Shown: positions 8,136-18,600 of the stretch, one piece after another
Numbering within the stretch: position 1 is the stretch's first letter
Layout of the letters: the number at the start of each line of letters is the position of its first letter
Made by a program: the position numbers and the translations under genes
NCBI GenBank assembly: GCA_934622035.1
Contig: CAKTVG010000012.1
Span: forward strand, 1-64,000
Origin: an uncultured Oscillospiraceae bacterium
GTDB lineage: Bacteria; Bacillota; Clostridia; Oscillospirales; Oscillospiraceae
Reading direction: 5' to 3'
DNA length: 64,000 nucleotides
The notes under the pieces: generated by a model
The model's database searches: none
Told to the model about the DNA's origin: nothing
Seen by the model: the letters and a program-made list of their open reading frames with translations, nothing else

Positions 8136-9095
8136 ATGCAGAAAGCTTCCGCCGCAGGGTGTGCGGCAAAGAAGGAGAGGCGGAACACCTCTCCGCTTCT
8201 CAGGGGGATCCGGCGCGACTGGCGCATGATCCTGATTGCGCTGCCGGCCGTACTGTGTCTGCTGGTCTTTGCCTATGGACCAATGCCGGGTATTATCTAC
8301 GCCTTTCAGAAGGTTGGCCTGCGCAGCAGCATTTTTAAAAATGAATGGGTCGGAATGAAGTGGTTCAGGGACTTTTTCAGTAGCGTGTTTGCCTGGCGCG
8401 TCATTAAAAACACGCTGATCCTGAACTTCTGGTCGATTCTGGCCGGCACGAGCGTCGAAATCCTGCTCGCTCTGGTCTTCAACGAGGTCAAGGACGGCAA
8501 GTTCAAGCGCTTTGCACAGAGCTGCAGTTATTTTCCTCACTTTATTTCCGTCACGGTCGTCGTGGGCATCATGATCAATATGCTCAACCCGACCTCCGGT
8601 GTGTTGAGCCTGCTGATGCAGAAATGGTTCGGCACGGAGCCGGTCGATCTGTTCGTGCAGCCGAATTTCTTCCGCCCGCTGTATATCATTTCCGGTATGT
8701 GGCAGGGCGCGGGCTGGGGCGCGATCATCTACCTCGGTGCGATCAACGGCATTGACCAGACGCTCTACGAGGCTGCGGCCATCGACGGCTGCGGGCGCCT
8801 GCGCCGTATCTGGCATATCACCATTCCCGGCATCAAGGCGGTCGTCATCACCTGCCTGATCCTGCACATTGGCAGCATGCTGAGCGTCGGTGCGGATAAG
8901 ATCCTTTTGATGTATTCGCCCGGCATTTATAAAACGGCGGATGTCATCTCCACCTTTGTCTATCGTCAGGGCCTGGGCGCGGCCGAGTACGGCTACGGCG
9001 CTGCGGTCGGCCTGTTCAACTCCGTGGTGAACATCATTTTGCTGATTGCGTCGAACGCGATATGCAAAAAAGTCGCGGACGAATCCATGTTCTGA
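8136..9095 (+). CDS. ABC sugar transporter permease (LplB/MalF type)
   Basis: A 319-residue inner-membrane permease with about six membrane spans, the first near residues 32-52. The EAA loop that docks the ATPase is EAAAIDGCGRLRRIWHITIP (about residues 210-229). It follows the binding protein by 27 bp with ribosome site CAGGAGAACA, and precedes the second permease by 14 bp. Both permeases belong to the group that carries complex oligosaccharides into low-GC Gram-positive bacteria (LplB/YteP-like). Confidence 0.94.
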   Translation: MQKASAAGCAAKKERRNTSPLLRGIRRDWRMILIALPAVLCLLVFAYGPMPGIIYAFQKVGLRSSIFKNEWVGMKWFRDFFSSVFAWRVIKNTLILNFWSILAGTSVEILLALVFNEVKDGKFKRFAQSCSYFPHFISVTVVVGIMINMLNPTSGVLSLLMQKWFGTEPVDLFVQPNFFRPLYIISGMWQGAGWGAIIYLGAINGIDQTLYEAAAIDGCGRLRRIWHITIPGIKAVVITCLILHIGSMLSVGADKILLMYSPGIYKTADVISTFVYRQGLGAAEYGYGAAVGLFNSVVNIILLIASNAICKKVADESMF

Positions 9096-9109
9096 GAGGG
9101 GAGCGGGCT

Positions 9110-10000
9110 ATGAGATACAAAAGCGCGGAGGACCGCGCCGTGGATATTGCGGCGATTGTGATCGTCGCACTGGTGGCGATCTGCTGCCTCTATCCTATCA
9201 TTTACTGCTTCAGCATGTCTCTCAGCGGAGACGACGCAATTGTGAAGCACGCCGTCACTCTTCTGCCTGTCGGGCTGAACCTGGAATCCTATCGCATGGT
9301 GCTGGCCGACCCGGATTTTAGCACGTCGTTTGTCAATTCCGTGATTTATACCGTGGTCGGCACGGCGTTCAGTCTGTTTTTCAACCTGACGCTCGGCTAT
9401 GTCCTTTCACGCAGGAGCTTTGTGTTCAAAAAGCAGCTGATGGTTTTTGTCCTGATCCCGATGTTCTTCTCCGGCGGCCTTATCCCGTCGTATATGCTCA
9501 TCAAATCCCTTGGGCTTTACAATACGATCTGGGCGATCGTGCTGCCCGGCGCCGTGAGCGTCTGGAATGCGATTCTGGCAAAGACCTTCTTCGCCTCGAC
9601 GATCCCGAACGAGGTTGTGGAATCTGCCATCGTGGATGGCGCGAACGATTTTCAGATCTTTGCGCGCATCGTCCTGCCGCTGTCAACGACGATCATTGCG
9701 ATTCTGACGCTCTATTCGGCGGTTGGCTACTGGAACGACTATTTCTCGGCACTGATTTATCTCAAGGACGAGACCATGCAGCCCCTGCAGCTCTATCTGA
9801 GAAACGTCCTTTCCGCACAGGCGACCTCCTCGTCCCTGAGCGGCATGCTCGATGCGACGGACTACATCTCCAATTACGTCAACAGCGAGCGCATCAAGTA
9901 TGTACTGATCGTCGTTTCGACACTGCCGATCGTTGTGGTGTATCCGTTTATTCAGAAATATTTTGTCAAGGGCGTTATGCTCGGCTCTGTCAAGGGCTGA
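9110..10000 (+). CDS. ABC sugar transporter permease (LplC/MalG type)
   Basis: A 296-residue partner permease with six predicted membrane spans. The EAA loop is ESAIVDGANDFQIFARIVLP, and the C-terminus PFIQKYFVKGVMLGSVKG is a hallmark of the LplC/YtcP branch. The ATG at 9110 is chosen because GAGGGGAGCGGG precedes it; an in-frame ATG at 9062 lies inside the previous gene. It completes the importer with the genes at 6402 and 8136. A 167-bp gap follows before the first beta-sandwich protein gene. Confidence 0.94.
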   Translation: MRYKSAEDRAVDIAAIVIVALVAICCLYPIIYCFSMSLSGDDAIVKHAVTLLPVGLNLESYRMVLADPDFSTSFVNSVIYTVVGTAFSLFFNLTLGYVLSRRSFVFKKQLMVFVLIPMFFSGGLIPSYMLIKSLGLYNTIWAIVLPGAVSVWNAILAKTFFASTIPNEVVESAIVDGANDFQIFARIVLPLSTTIIAILTLYSAVGYWNDYFSALIYLKDETMQPLQLYLRNVLSAQATSSSLSGMLDATDYISNYVNSERIKYVLIVVSTLPIVVVYPFIQKYFVKGVMLGSVKG

Positions 10001-10167
10001 GCGCTGCGCCGCGGTCATTCCCGAAGCGCCGTCCGAACCACGGAACCTCGCCCGCACTTATCAGGCGCAGGCTTCCATCTCAGCTTCCGCAGCGGTGCTT
10101 CGGGGAAAAATAGGCTGCAATTTGTTAAATCAATTTACAATTTCGGCAAACCAAAGGAGAGAACCGA
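10001..10167 (+). other. Intergenic segment with a long-range stem
   Basis: No gene. CCCGAAGCGCC (10020-10030) can pair with GGTGCTTCGGG (10094-10104), enclosing 63 bases. No T run follows, so it is not a classic terminator; it could adjust messenger stability between the importer and the surface-protein genes. The ribosome site for the next gene (AAAGGAGAGA) is at the right end. Confidence 0.35.
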
Positions 10168-10845
10168 GTGAAAAGAAAGATAATGCTTCTGATCCTTGCA
10201 GGGCTGCTGCTTGCTGCGGCGGCCGCCGCGGTGATCGTTCTGCGGCCCCGGAGCGAGCAGCTGCCGGAGCTCGGGCAGACGCTCGAGGTGTCCGACTGGG
10301 CGCTGGACGAGGGCTGGCGGGCTGCCGAGGAAAACGGCACGCGCCTGTTGGCCGTGCAGAGTGACGGCGTCACCACCTCCTGGAACACACAGCTGCGCCT
10401 TTCAGAAAGCTGGCAGGTGGATGCCGTCCTGCGGCTGTATGACTCCGGCAGGGAGCACGGCTGTACAAGAATGGTTTTCGGCGACGAGTTTTACAACGTG
10501 TGCATGTGCGTCACGGTGGAGTATTCCGGCACGGAGTATGTGCGCATCACGGCGGACGAGCTGCTCAACCGCGGCACAAAGTCAGAGACGAACGGGTGGA
10601 GCAATTTCTACACCGACGAGCACTGGACGCGCATCGATCCGAAGCAGCCGCTGCGCCTGTCTGTTACGCATGCCGCAGAGGATAATCTGCTGATGCTCAC
10701 GCTTTCACAGAACGGCAGCACGCTTGTGCAGACCTTTACCGGCGAGGCACATCAGGAGCTTTTGCAGACGCTGCGCACCGCAGGCCTGGGCGCCTGTGAT
10801 GCGGATGCCGTTTTTACGGAATTTACCGTGGAGCGCTTTGCGTAA
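10168..10845 (+). CDS. Membrane-anchored beta-sandwich protein of the glycan cluster
   Basis: A 225-residue protein starting at GTG 10168. An N-terminal hydrophobic anchor or signal (about residues 5-25, LILAGLLLAAAAAAVIVL) has no lipobox cysteine. The rest reads as one lectin-like beta sandwich: a TSWNTQLRLSESWQVDAVLRL segment, then GSTLVQTFTGE, and it closes on VFTEFTVERFA. The same pattern (AAWNTNYLLGSAWTIKARAQ, closing on a short strand) occurs in the larger proteins at 13781 and 15654, so it appears to be the shortest member of a local family. No catalytic residues were recognised. A carbohydrate-binding or adaptor role at the surface is inferred from context only. Confidence 0.6.
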   Translation: MKRKIMLLILAGLLLAAAAAAVIVLRPRSEQLPELGQTLEVSDWALDEGWRAAEENGTRLLAVQSDGVTTSWNTQLRLSESWQVDAVLRLYDSGREHGCTRMVFGDEFYNVCMCVTVEYSGTEYVRITADELLNRGTKSETNGWSNFYTDEHWTRIDPKQPLRLSVTHAAEDNLLMLTLSQNGSTLVQTFTGEAHQELLQTLRTAGLGACDADAVFTEFTVERFA

Positions 10846-10858
10846 GGAGGCCGCTGCG

Positions 10859-12124
10859 ATGAAAAAACGAATTTTATGCGGCCTGCTGGCCGCGGCAATG
10901 GCATTCGGCCTGCTCTGTGGCTGTGGCTCTGTGCCGTCGGATGCTGGCTTTCAGCCCTCGCCGCTGCCGGACAACGCTGTGCAGAAGCTGCTGAAAACCA
11001 CCAATTCCGAGGATCCGGCGTACTTCCGCAAGCTGGCGGCGCTGGCGGTTGAGGATGTGCTTCAGCATTTCTGGACGGGCGATGCAGAGACCGGACATTT
11101 TGTCCGCACATGGAACGGCTTTGCCAATGACCCGTCGCGCGACCCCCGCGGTTCGGGCTGGGAGACGGGGCAGCTGCTCTTTGCCGTGTACGATCTCTGG
11201 CGCGCGACCGGGGACGACGGCTATCTGCCCTATATCAAGGCCGAGGCGGCCTTCTACCGTGAAAATTTTACCCAAAAGGAGCTGACCAATGCCGGCGGTG
11301 AGTTCAACTGGGCGACGGACGACTGCGCTTGGAATGCAATGCAGTTTCTGGCGTTTTACACGGTAACACAGGACGAGTGGTTCTTGCAGTGTGCCATCGA
11401 GCTGCTGGACAACACCCGCGCCCGCTGGTACGATGCCGGGCTGGGCGGGATGTACTACCGCGACGATGCGGACTACATGTCCCTCTATGAGACCGGCTGC
11501 GCAATCAGCTGGTACCGTATCTGGGAGCTGACCGGCGAGCAGCGCTTTTACGATCTGGCGCTGGAATCCTACGAGGGCATGCACCGCCGTCTCCTGCGCG
11601 ACGACGGCCTGTACTACTGCGAGGCCAATGTCTACTGGCCGCTGGGCGAGAAAAACACCATCATGGAGGCGCGAAGCTCGTCCTTCCTGACCGGCAACAT
11701 GGGTATGGCGGCGCTGGCCGCGAAGTTCTACCGCCAGACCGGCGACGAAACCTATCTCGAACGCGTCAAGGCGACCAATGAGGGCCTGCTGGAATTCTAC
11801 GACAACGACGGCGTGCTGGTCAACGACCGCGACGCGTGGACAAACGGCGCTTTTGCGGCCTACTACGCGGCGGATGTGCTGAGCCTGCCGGAGACGGAAA
11901 CACAGCAGGCGCTGGTGCGCGGCACGGCAGAGTCTATCATGAACCGTGCACGCACGACCAACGGCTATTACGGCGGCTCCTGGAGCGGCCCGGCCGAGGG
12001 TGGAAAATCCGTGTGGTATGCGGGCGGCTCCGTCCCGCAGCAGAGCATGACGACAGCGACAAGCGTACTGATGGTCGTTTCTGCGGCCGTACTCGAGGCG
12101 CAGCTGGAAGAATACGCCAGATAG
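10859..12124 (+). CDS. GH76-like glycoside hydrolase lipoprotein (putative alpha-1,6-mannanase)
   Basis: A 421-residue secreted lipoprotein (signal ending LLCGC, Cys22) with an (alpha/alpha)6-type sequence. It carries the consecutive aspartates of family GH76 endo-alpha-1,6-mannanases in NWATDDCAWNAM (D154, D155). Other family-like blocks are SSFLTGNMGMAALAAKFY and NDRDAWTNGAFAAYYAADVL. GH76 enzymes cut the alpha-1,6-mannose backbone of fungal and mycobacterial mannans. With the GH38 enzyme this supports mannan-type degradation, with this enzyme acting outside the cell before import. Start ATG 10859 follows AAGGAGG directly after the previous stop. The family call rests on motif reading; related six-hairpin families cannot be excluded. 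Confidence 0.75.
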   Translation: MKKRILCGLLAAAMAFGLLCGCGSVPSDAGFQPSPLPDNAVQKLLKTTNSEDPAYFRKLAALAVEDVLQHFWTGDAETGHFVRTWNGFANDPSRDPRGSGWETGQLLFAVYDLWRATGDDGYLPYIKAEAAFYRENFTQKELTNAGGEFNWATDDCAWNAMQFLAFYTVTQDEWFLQCAIELLDNTRARWYDAGLGGMYYRDDADYMSLYETGCAISWYRIWELTGEQRFYDLALESYEGMHRRLLRDDGLYYCEANVYWPLGEKNTIMEARSSSFLTGNMGMAALAAKFYRQTGDETYLERVKATNEGLLEFYDNDGVLVNDRDAWTNGAFAAYYAADVLSLPETETQQALVRGTAESIMNRARTTNGYYGGSWSGPAEGGKSVWYAGGSVPQQSMTTATSVLMVVSAAVLEAQLEEYAR

Positions 12125-12144
12125 ACAGAAAGGAAGATGGAAAA

Positions 12145-13755
12145 ATGAAATGGAAACGGGTCTGCGGCCTCTTGCTGGCGGCAGCGATGCTTGCCGGTGC
12201 GGCAGGCTGTGCCGTGCAGAACGGCGGAGAGCCGAGCGAGCCGGAGCAGACGGGCTATGCTATGGACGAGGGCCTTTTGACCATGACGGTGGACTGGACG
12301 CTGGATTCCAGGGACCGCCGCAGTGAGCGCTTTGAAAGCGCAGTGTTTGCGGGCGATGTGGTCGACGTCTGGGCGACGCAGCTCGTCGATGAGATCACGC
12401 TTTATCAAAAGACCGCCCTCGCGGTCGAGAATGCCGATCCGGAGGAGATTGAGGTGCTGGCCCGGAACGATCTGATTGTTCTTTCCGACGGCCTGCTGGC
12501 GCTCTTAAGCGGAACCTCCGCGTCGGAGTACGCCGGTGCGGTGGAGGCGAGGCTTTATGAGCTGCTGGATGCCGCGAAGGAGAATGCGGTCATCGTGCTT
12601 ACGAGCCTGCCCTATCTCTCGCAGGAGGCGCTCGGCGCAGTTCCCGCGGAACGCGTGCTGGAATACAACGCGGCGCTACGCGCCGTGGCCATGGGTGCGA
12701 ATGTGCTCTATGCCGACCTTTACCGCGCACAGAGCCAGACGGCCTGGTCACAGGCTGCCGACGGCATGTCTCTCGGAACGATCGGCAACATTCTTGCGAC
12801 CGGCGAGGTGCTGCAAACGCTCATGCGCGCCTGCACCTGTCTCTGCCAGGACGGCGCAAACCCGCTCACCACCTCCGCCATCAGTGCGGCGGCGCCGACG
12901 GAGGCTGCGCTGCAAGCCTTCCGGGAGGCCGCAACGGCCGAGGAGCTGGAGAAGGCTTTGCAGGAAGCACATCTGGGCGTTTCCCTCAGTCTCTATAAGA
13001 GCATGGACACCAAGGGGCGTGCACAGACCGTTGAGACGCTGCTCACCGCTGACCGCAGCATTGCCGAAAACTATATGCTGGCCGATCTGCTCGTAAACCT
13101 CGCCGCGGCGAAGACCGTCGGCGAAAGGACGCCCATGGAGCGCGCCAAAGCGGGCTTCCAGACCTATGTCGCCGTTGGCGACAGCATCACCGAGGGCTGT
13201 ATGGCCATCCATGCGCGCACGGATTCCTGGGTCGCGCACCTGTCGGAGCTGATCTCAGCGGCGCAGGGTTTCGAGCTCAACACGACCAACCGCGGCATCG
13301 GCGGCACGAAGATGTGCACCGAGCACCAGCATTTTCCTGCGGCCAAGGACACCGTGCAGCAGTACATTGTTCCCCTGAACCCGGATCTTGTGACCGTGGC
13401 CTACGGCATCAACGATTTCCACGCGGGCACGACGCTCGATACCTTCCTGAACGATTACCGCGCCTATCTGGAGGAGCTTACGGATTCCTGCCCGGACGCC
13501 GTGGTGATCGTGTGCGGCCTGTGCTGCAAGGGTAACGATCAGGACAGCACGCGCGTCAGGGAATGGAACAAGGCGCTGCGTGAGCTGGTCGAGGAATTTG
13601 GCCTGATCTACTGTGAGACCTATGACGATATGTACGGCGTGAACTGGATTCTTGCCGACGGCCTGCATCCGAACAATGCCGGCTATCGCATGATTGCAAG
13701 CACGGTTTTCCGCGCACTTAACGAAAACGTAAATTTGTCCGAGGAATCGGACTAA
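12145..13755 (+). CDS. Tandem SGNH-hydrolase lipoprotein (putative carbohydrate esterase)
   Basis: A 536-residue lipoprotein (signal ending AGAAGC). The C-terminal half (about 340-525) is a complete SGNH/GDSL hydrolase: VAVGDSITEG (Ser347), NRGIGGTKM, YGINDFH (Asn423) and DGLHPNNAG (Asp505, His508). Such enzymes often remove acetyl groups from polysaccharides. The N-terminal half (about 70-230) repeats the same rhythm (NDLIVLSDGLLAL, VIVLTSLPYLSQEAL, ERVLEYNAALRAVA, VLYADLYRA). It lacks the catalytic serine and the D..H pair, so it looks like a decayed duplicate kept for binding or structure. Start ATG 12145 has GAAAGGAAGATGG upstream. Acetyl esterase activity on the cluster's glycan is inferred. 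Confidence 0.82.
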   Translation: MKWKRVCGLLLAAAMLAGAAGCAVQNGGEPSEPEQTGYAMDEGLLTMTVDWTLDSRDRRSERFESAVFAGDVVDVWATQLVDEITLYQKTALAVENADPEEIEVLARNDLIVLSDGLLALLSGTSASEYAGAVEARLYELLDAAKENAVIVLTSLPYLSQEALGAVPAERVLEYNAALRAVAMGANVLYADLYRAQSQTAWSQAADGMSLGTIGNILATGEVLQTLMRACTCLCQDGANPLTTSAISAAAPTEAALQAFREAATAEELEKALQEAHLGVSLSLYKSMDTKGRAQTVETLLTADRSIAENYMLADLLVNLAAAKTVGERTPMERAKAGFQTYVAVGDSITEGCMAIHARTDSWVAHLSELISAAQGFELNTTNRGIGGTKMCTEHQHFPAAKDTVQQYIVPLNPDLVTVAYGINDFHAGTTLDTFLNDYRAYLEELTDSCPDAVVIVCGLCCKGNDQDSTRVREWNKALRELVEEFGLIYCETYDDMYGVNWILADGLHPNNAGYRMIASTVFRALNENVNLSEESD

Positions 13756-13780
13756 AATAAGCTTGAAAGGACGGACAATT

Positions 13781-15586
13781 ATGAAAAAAGTCATTGCGAT
13801 GCTGCTGGCCGTGCTTTTGCTTGCCTCCGCTGTGGCATGTCAGAAAACGCCAACGGAGGAATCAAAGGCCGGGGAGCCGGTCGAGCGCATACAGCTCGGC
13901 GACTGGTCTGCGACTGCGGACTGGACGGCCGAGGGCGAGCGCCTGACGGCAAACAGCAAGGCCGGCAGCTACGCCTGCAACACCGCGCTGGAGCTTGAGG
14001 ATGCCTTTGAGCTTTCCGTGGATGTGCAGCCCGGCGCGAGCCTCGAGGAGGCGGGCCTTGTCCTCGCGGACAAGAACGCGGCCATGATCGTGGATTTCCG
14101 CCTGGTCTATGCCGATGGTAAGGCCACCGTGAAGGGCAGCTACTCTCTCAACGACATGCAGAAGGAGATCCTGACCTCCGATGCCTTTGCCGCTGACGGC
14201 GCGCTGACGCTCAAGGTCAGCAAGGAAGCGGGCAACCGCAAGCTGAGCTTCAGCGTGGCAAATGCTTCCGGCGAGCTGTTTGCCGCCGAGGCCGAGGAAA
14301 TCCCCTCCCTTGTCGCGCGCTCCATCAAGTGGGGCGGCGTGTACGCCAAGGGCGAGGCCGCATTTGAAAGCTACTCCGTTGAGACGGAGGATCCCATCGC
14401 CATGCAGACGGTCAGCCCCATTGACCCGCAGCCGCATGTGGAAAATGAAAATTACATCTTCTCCTACGGTGCGATCTGCAACAAGGATGCCGACGGTAAC
14501 GACCTCATCATCGTGGACAATCAGGAGGGTGAGGCCGCCGCGTGGAATACGAACTATCTGCTCGGCAGCGCATGGACGATCAAGGCACGCGCACAGGTTG
14601 GCAACTGCCGCGAGGGCACCGGCGGCGCACGCTTCGCCCTGCTTGGCGAGGATAACAATACCATGCTGGCGCTCGTGACCTGCCGCGTGGATCCGATCAG
14701 CCTGTCTCTCATGTTTGAAAACGCGCAGGACGGCACCAACAACTGGGCGACTACCGCAGGCGCAAGCAAGTGGTACAGCCTGACCACGCCTGCCTTTGAC
14801 ATCATTATCACGCGTCACGCGGGCGAAAACTGCCTGTACATCCAGATCTCCGACGTGAACGGTGAGGTGCTCCACTCCGTGCAGACCTCCGACTATCCCG
14901 CGGGCGTGCTCGACGCCGCGAAGCACTTCGGCTTCTGCGTCTGGCAGACCCAGACCCAGTACAGCAACATTGAGGTCGATACCGAAAACAGTGTGGACAT
15001 CGAGGTTATCGACCGCAGCTTCATCGATGGCATCACCGACGAGCAGTACATGAGCTTCGACCGCAAGCAGACGACCGACGCATGGGACATCATGCCTGAG
15101 GCTTACTATCAGCCCGGCAGCCAGACCGGCGACGCGCTCCTGCTGAACTCCGAGGGCGACCTGACCGTCACGGCCAAGCAGGCGCTCGGCAGCGATTTCT
15201 CCGTCAGCATGGATGTCAACTATCTTTTGAACTACGACAACACCAACCACACGCGCCTGTTCTTCCGCGGCGAAAACCAGACGCTCCCGTTCATCGTTGA
15301 CCTGCGCAGCATGGTCGGCACCTGGATCCTCGGCGCGCAGTACCAGCTCAACGGCGAATGGACGGACAACATCTTCCCGGACGCGACCGGCACACTGCTG
15401 GACGACGACTTCCGCATCGAGATCACCAAGACGGCGCAGACCATCCGTGTCCGCCTGCTCGACACCGACGGAAGTGTCCTGATGGACGAGGAAGCGTCCG
15501 ATTTCCCCGGCATCAACGACATTCGCTATCTGGAGATTCACAGCGCTTCGACGATTACCATTCTGGACAACATCGATATTCACTGA
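13781..15586 (+). CDS. Lipoprotein with three lectin-like beta-sandwich domains
   Basis: A 601-residue protein with a lipoprotein signal (LLASAVAC). It contains three roughly 180-residue beta-rich units (about 30-205, 220-405 and 420-601). Each runs from a short stretch like IQLGDWSATADWTAEGERL through a strand such as AFELSVDVQ, AWTIKARAQ or DFSVSMDVN. Each has a late D-G-V/L-L strand pair (NGEVLHSVQTSDYPAG; DGSVLMDEEASDFPG). This resembles concanavalin/LamG-like or DUF1080-like folds. No catalytic site was recognised. Strong ribosome site GAAAGGACGG at 13765-13774. Probably a surface glycan-binding protein of the importer system, by analogy with lipoproteins of other glycan loci. Confidence 0.65.
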   Translation: MKKVIAMLLAVLLLASAVACQKTPTEESKAGEPVERIQLGDWSATADWTAEGERLTANSKAGSYACNTALELEDAFELSVDVQPGASLEEAGLVLADKNAAMIVDFRLVYADGKATVKGSYSLNDMQKEILTSDAFAADGALTLKVSKEAGNRKLSFSVANASGELFAAEAEEIPSLVARSIKWGGVYAKGEAAFESYSVETEDPIAMQTVSPIDPQPHVENENYIFSYGAICNKDADGNDLIIVDNQEGEAAAWNTNYLLGSAWTIKARAQVGNCREGTGGARFALLGEDNNTMLALVTCRVDPISLSLMFENAQDGTNNWATTAGASKWYSLTTPAFDIIITRHAGENCLYIQISDVNGEVLHSVQTSDYPAGVLDAAKHFGFCVWQTQTQYSNIEVDTENSVDIEVIDRSFIDGITDEQYMSFDRKQTTDAWDIMPEAYYQPGSQTGDALLLNSEGDLTVTAKQALGSDFSVSMDVNYLLNYDNTNHTRLFFRGENQTLPFIVDLRSMVGTWILGAQYQLNGEWTDNIFPDATGTLLDDDFRIEITKTAQTIRVRLLDTDGSVLMDEEASDFPGINDIRYLEIHSASTITILDNIDIH

Positions 15587-15607
15587 TCGTTTTTAGCGGA
15601 AAACGAT
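15586..15607 (+). other. Small hairpin between lipoprotein and surface-protein genes
   Basis: ATCGTTTT (15586-15593) pairs with AAAACGAT (15600-15607), starting at the stop codon of the upstream gene. It lacks a proper T tail, so it may be a processing or attenuation element rather than a terminator. Confidence 0.3.
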
Positions 15608-15653
15608 AGATTCCCCGTCCGCTTAATCATAATGTAATGAGGAGGAACCAGTG

Positions 15654-18600
15654 ATGAAAAAATTGATCGCATTGCTCTTAGCGGTAGTGCTCTGCCTTGG
15701 ATGCTTTGTGCTGCCCGCAGCCGCAGGAGAGGCTGAATGGCGCCTGTCCAACGCGGAGGAGACCGAAAGCGGCCTGCGTGTGGGCAAGGAAAACGAGGAG
15801 GGCTGCGCCTACTACGTTACGAGCAAGGCAGGCAGCCAGTGGACGCTCTCCGCCGACGTGACGGCCAGCATCTACAACGGCGGCGTTGGTACCGTTTCCC
15901 TGGCGCTGGGCACGGGCGAGAAGGACAGCATGGGCCTCGCGGGCCTGCTGAACTTCGCCATCTGGAACAGCGACGAATTCGGCATGTATCAGATCTGGTA
16001 CAATGGCTTCCAGGAAATCTACAACGGCCAGTGGGTGGACTGCAACGGAGCCCAGCCCGTCGGCGGCGATGAGAGCAACAAAAAAGCGCTCACCAGCAAA
16101 ACCTTCAAGCTGACGGTTGTGCGCGAGGAGGGCAAAAACTGCCTGAACGTGCGCATTCAGACTGCCGAGGGCGTGGACGTCCTGAACTTCACCACGGGCG
16201 ATATGGAAGAGAGTGTCATGCAGAGCGTGACCTACCTCGGCCTGCGCACCTGGAGCGCGGATGCACAAATCAACAACTTCAGCCTTTCGGCCAGCGCGTC
16301 GAGCCTACAGCCGGTCGAGCCGTCTTGGAAGCTCATCAACGCAGCCGAGACGGAAACCGGGTTGACGCTGGGCAAGGAAAATGAAGAAGCCTACGCCTAC
16401 TACATCGCAAACAAGGCAGGCAGCCAGTGGACGCTTTCTGCCGACGTGACGGCCAGCATCTATAACGGCAATGCCGGCAGCTTCTCCCTGGCGCTGGGCA
16501 CGGGCGAGAAGGACAGCATGGGCCTCGCGGGTCTGCTGAACTTCGCCATCTGGAACAGCGACGAATACGGCATGTATCAGATCTGGTACAACGGCTTCCA
16601 GGAAATTTACAACGGCCAGTGGGTGGACTGCAACGGAGCCCAGCCCGTTGGTGGCGATGAGAGCAACAAAAAAGCGCTCACCAGCAAAACCTTCAAGCTG
16701 ACGGTCGTGCGCGAGGAGGGCAAAAACTGCCTGAACGTGCGCATTCAGACCGCCGAGGGAGTGGACGTCCTGAACTTTACCACGGGCGACATGGAAGAGA
16801 GCGTTATGCAGAGCGTGACCTATCTCGGCCTGCGCACCTGGAGCGCCGACGCGCAGATCAGCAGCTTCAGCCTCAAGGATGAGGCCACCGATCTTACCCC
16901 GCCCGCACCGCCCACGCCGCCTACGCCGGGCGAATCCGAATGGCAACTTGTCTATGCAGTCGAGACGGAGGATGGTCTGCTTGTGGGCGAGGACCACGAA
17001 AATGCCTGCGCCTACTATGTCGGCCAAAAGACGGGCAGCCAATGGACGATTTCCGCCGACGTAACGGCCAGTATTTACAACGGCAATGCGGGCGTGTTCT
17101 CTCTGGCGCTTGCGACAGGCGAGAAGGACAGCATGGGCCTCGCGGGCCTGCTGAACTTCAACATCTGGAACAGCGACGAATACGGCATGTACCAGATCTG
17201 GTACAACGGCTTCCAGGAAATTTACAACGGCCAGTGGGTGGACTGCAACGGCTCTCAGCCCGTCGGCGGCGACGAGAGCAACAAGATGCCGCTCACGAGC
17301 AAGACCTTCAAGGTGACCATTGTGCGCGAGGAGGGCAAGAACTGCCTGAACGTCCTGATTCAGGATGCGCAGGGCAAGAGCGTCCTGCATTTCACCACGG
17401 GCAGCATGGACGAGAGCGTCATGCAGAGCGTGACCTATCTCGGCCTGCGCACCTGGAGCGCCGAGGCGCAGATTACCAACTTCAGCTTCAAGAACGAGGC
17501 GACGGATATCACGCCGCCCACGCCGGTCGAGTCCAACTGGAAGCTTATCAATGCGGTTGAGGCCGGAAGCGGCGTCAACCTCGGCGGAAAGAACGAAGAG
17601 GCCTATGCTTACTACATTGCCGGCAAGGTGGGTGCCCAGTGGACGCTGACCGCCGACGTGACCGCAGACATCTTTGACGGCGAGCCGGGCGGCTTCTCCG
17701 TGGCGCTTGCCGCCGGCGACAAGGACAATCCGGCGCTGGCTGCGCTGCTGAACTTTAACGTCTGGAGCAGCGATCAGTACGGCATGTATCAGATCTGGTA
17801 CAACGGCTTCCAGGAAATCCTCAACGGCCAGTGGGTCGACTGCAACGGTTCTCAGCCCGTCGGCGGCGAGGAAAGCAACAAAAAGCCGCTAACGAGCAGA
17901 ACCTTCAGGCTGACCGTGGCGCGCGAGGAGGGCAAGAACTGCCTGCACGTTCTGATCCAGGACGCCGAGGGCAAGACGGTTCTGAACTTTGTCACGGGCG
18001 ACATGGACGCGGCGCTGCTGAACGAGGTCTCCTATCTCGGCGTGCGCACATGGTCCTCCAAGGCAGAGGTACGCAGCTTCAAACTCTCCGATTCCGGCGA
18101 AGGCGTTCCCTATCCCGTCCGGAAAACATGGAAGGTGGACAACGCGACCGCGAGCGGCTCCAGCGTGAGCCTGGGCGGCAAGAACGCGGAATCCATGGCC
18201 TACTACGTCGGAAGACAGCTGGGCGGCGCATGGGTGATGAGTGCGGATGTCAACGCGGATATCTATAACGGCGAGCCGGGCCGCTTCTCCGTTATGCTCG
18301 GCAGCGGCGACGCAGAGAATGTAAATCTGGTTGCCCTGTTGAACCTCAATACCTGGAACAGCGAGCAGCACAACATGTATCAGGTCTGGTATGCGGGCTT
18401 CCAGCAGCTCAAAAACGGCCAGTGGTTAGACCGCAACGGCTCCGAGCCTGCAAACGGCGCGGAACAGACCAAGAAGGCGCTGACCGATAAGACCTTCAAG
18501 CTGATCGTCGAGAAGAAGCAGGGTGAGAACTTCCTGCGCGTCATCATCAAGGACGCGAAGGGCAATACCGTTTCGAGCTTCATGACCGGCGAGCTGGATG

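Noticed and set aside
6444..8867. 807-codon open frame on the minus strand opposite the binding protein and permease genes
   Set aside because: It spans two well-supported plus-strand genes and reads as low-complexity Arg/Asp/His-rich sequence without motifs.
13862..18371. Long minus-strand frames opposite the beta-sandwich protein genes
   Set aside because: They follow the repeats of the plus-strand protein and show no start signals of their own.
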